NCBI GenBank assembly: GCA_020638795.1
Contig: JACKHW010000005.1
Span: forward strand, 310,001 to 374,000
Direction: 5' to 3'
Length of the DNA: 64,000 nucleotides
Source of the DNA: Planctomycetota bacterium
GTDB lineage: Bacteria; Planctomycetota; UBA1135; GCA-002748355
This document shows, piece by piece, positions 62,847 to 64,000 of this stretch; positions within the stretch are counted from its first letter, which is position 1, and the number at the start of each line of letters is the position of its first letter. Under the pieces are notes generated by a model. That model was not told the origin of the DNA. It saw only the letters and a program-made list of their open reading frames with translations, and made no database searches. The translations under genes were made by a program, and so were the position numbers.

Positions 62847-64000
62847 TGCCCGAAGCTACCCTGCACGACGTGGAGATAGATCGCCTCGAGACGATCGGCG
62901 ACCGTATCGAGGGAGTGATGGACGGCGACCGACGATCGAGCCCGTGCACCCATCCATGCGGCGCGCCCACGCTCTGCGAAGATCCACGTGAGCGCGTCCC
63001 GGATCGGCGAAGGCTCGGGTTCGATCGTGACGCCTCCGCCGTCGTCGGTCACGGCTTGCAGGTGGCACGCATCGGTGACGAGAAGAGGTAACCCAGCGGC
63101 TGCCGCTTCGAGTGGCGCAACCGGCAGGCCTTCACTCCGTGACGTGAGGCAGAAGACATCCGACGCGGCGAACGCACGACGCCGCCCCTCATCGTCGACC
63201 AGGCCGAGGAAGCGCACACGCGGTCGATCGCCAGCCATCAACCCGCACGTCGTGGCGAGACTCACGATGCGCTCGCGCTCGCCCGGATCGCACGGCCCAG
63301 CGACGAGCAACACGAGATCGTTCCACAGAGCGTACGACATGCCTTGGATCAGCAGATCCAGCCCCTTGAGCGGAGTCACACGGCCGAGATACAGGAGCAC
63401 GCGTTCGTCCGTCAATCCGAGCGCTTCCCGAGCCTCGTATCTCTCGGTGCTGTGAATGCGGTCCGCGAGCTCGATGCCGTTTGGCACCATGAAGATCCGA
63501 TTCTCGCGCGCACCTTGTTCGAGGTAGTCGTCCCGCTCTTTCTCGTTCATGGCATGCAGAGCTTCGGCAGCCCCGAGAACTCGATGCTCGACGAGCGGCA
63601 AGAAGAACTTCTTCCGCCGCGCTTTGACTTCGAGTCGCACCGGACACAGTGCGCCCTCGGCCGAGTAGACGTAGGGGACCTTCGCCTTTTTGGCCGCGCT
63701 CCGCACGTAGTCCCCGAGCAGCGTCAGCCCGAGATTGCTGAGCACGAGGTCCGCGCCGCTCATGGCACCGAGCATCGGTCGCCGGGTCGCCTTCATGCCG
63801 TAGGGAGGCACCCGCTGCCACGGCCACGTGCGAACCATACGCACGAGGTACGGTCCCTCTTCGAACCAGCGATCGACCGGACGCTCTCCCTCGAAGCCGA
63901 GATTGCTCGTCACGACGCGGATCTCGTGACCGCGCTCGGCGAGCTTCTGCGTCATTCGACGCGCGTGCGTGACCGAGCCCCCGTAGCGCGGGTGCCAGAA
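62843..64000 (-). CDS. GT4 family glycosyltransferase (start beyond the window)
   Basis: The frame stays open to the right edge, so the N-terminus is missing; 385 residues are visible, starting FWHPRYGGSVTHARRM, which fits the beginning of a GT4 sugar transferase. The second domain has the conserved features VPNGIELADRI, LLYLGRVTPLKGLDLLIQG and the E-x7-E motif in SRSEGLPVAPLEAAAAGLP. It probably uses a nucleotide sugar on a lipid- or glycan-linked acceptor at the inner membrane. The stop overlaps the next gene (ATGA). Confidence 0.92.
   Translation of the reverse strand, partial: FWHPRYGGSVTHARRMTQKLAERGHEIRVVTSNLGFEGERPVDRWFEEGPYLVRMVRTWPWQRVPPYGMKATRRPMLGAMSGADLVLSNLGLTLLGDYVRSAAKKAKVPYVYSAEGALCPVRLEVKARRKKFFLPLVEHRVLGAAEALHAMNEKERDDYLEQGARENRIFMVPNGIELADRIHSTERYEAREALGLTDERVLLYLGRVTPLKGLDLLIQGMSYALWNDLVLLVAGPCDPGERERIVSLATTCGLMAGDRPRVRFLGLVDDEGRRRAFAASDVFCLTSRSEGLPVAPLEAAAAGLPLLVTDACHLQAVTDDGGGVTIEPEPSPIRDALTWIFAERGRAAWMGARARSSVAVHHSLDTVADRLEAIYLHVVQGSFGQ

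Overview
The window is about 64 kb of high-GC bacterial chromosome. It contains no rRNA, tRNA, insertion sequence, prophage or CRISPR array. The gene content suggests a member of the Planctomycetota, probably one of the marine lineages rich in secreted proteins of unknown function. The clues are a peptidoglycan (dcw) cluster with no ftsQ, ftsA or ftsZ, several secreted carboxypeptidase-regulatory-like and FG-GAP proteins, a sulfatase, a Gfo/Idh/MocA oxidoreductase, a nucleoside-symporter-type MFS gene, a LAB_N lipid-A-type protein, and a C-terminal beta-rich module shared by three secreted proteins. The lineage is inferred from gene content; no marker gene was compared.

Layout. 1-5.7 kb: the end of an M28 glutaminyl-cyclase-like peptidase and three secreted or anchored proteins. 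5.7-8.7 kb: an unusual structured intergenic region, a translationally coupled ATP-grasp / DUF455 ferritin-like pair, and a divergent alpha/beta hydrolase separated from the pair by a long palindrome. 8.9-10 kb: a TlpA-type thioredoxin-fold protein whose first catalytic cysteine codon is an in-frame TGA followed by a bacterial SECIS-like hairpin, so a probable selenoprotein. 10-16.6 kb: a secreted protein, a GNAT-like protein, a HEAT-repeat protein and a soluble transhydrogenase. 16.7-19.6 kb: a secreted protein built from more than 50 Cys-Pro heptads, with a disturbed reading frame. 20.2-25.5 kb: a paralogous pair of large membrane proteins. 25.6-30.2 kb: DNA polymerase I, a LAB_N protein and an FG-GAP protein.

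30.3-44.9 kb is one minus-strand dcw operon, read as mraZ - rsmH - ftsL-like - ftsI - murE - murF - mraY - ftsW - LysM protein - murG - murC - murB - esterase. Most genes overlap or nearly abut. murD is missing, and a LysM protein sits between ftsW and murG. MurE has the DNPR motif of meso-diaminopimelate-adding enzymes. A candidate promoter and two palindromes lie upstream of mraZ.

45.2-64 kb is a mixed set: an oxidoreductase, a SpoU methyltransferase, a sulfatase, a VOC protein, an alpha/beta hydrolase with the shared C-terminal module, a subtilisin lipoprotein with PKD domains, a YdeI-like protein, a sugar isomerase/epimerase, an MFS transporter, a secreted Ig-like protein, a PIN-PhoH ATPase, a cysteine-rich exported protein, and a coupled glycosyltransferase operon that runs off the right edge.
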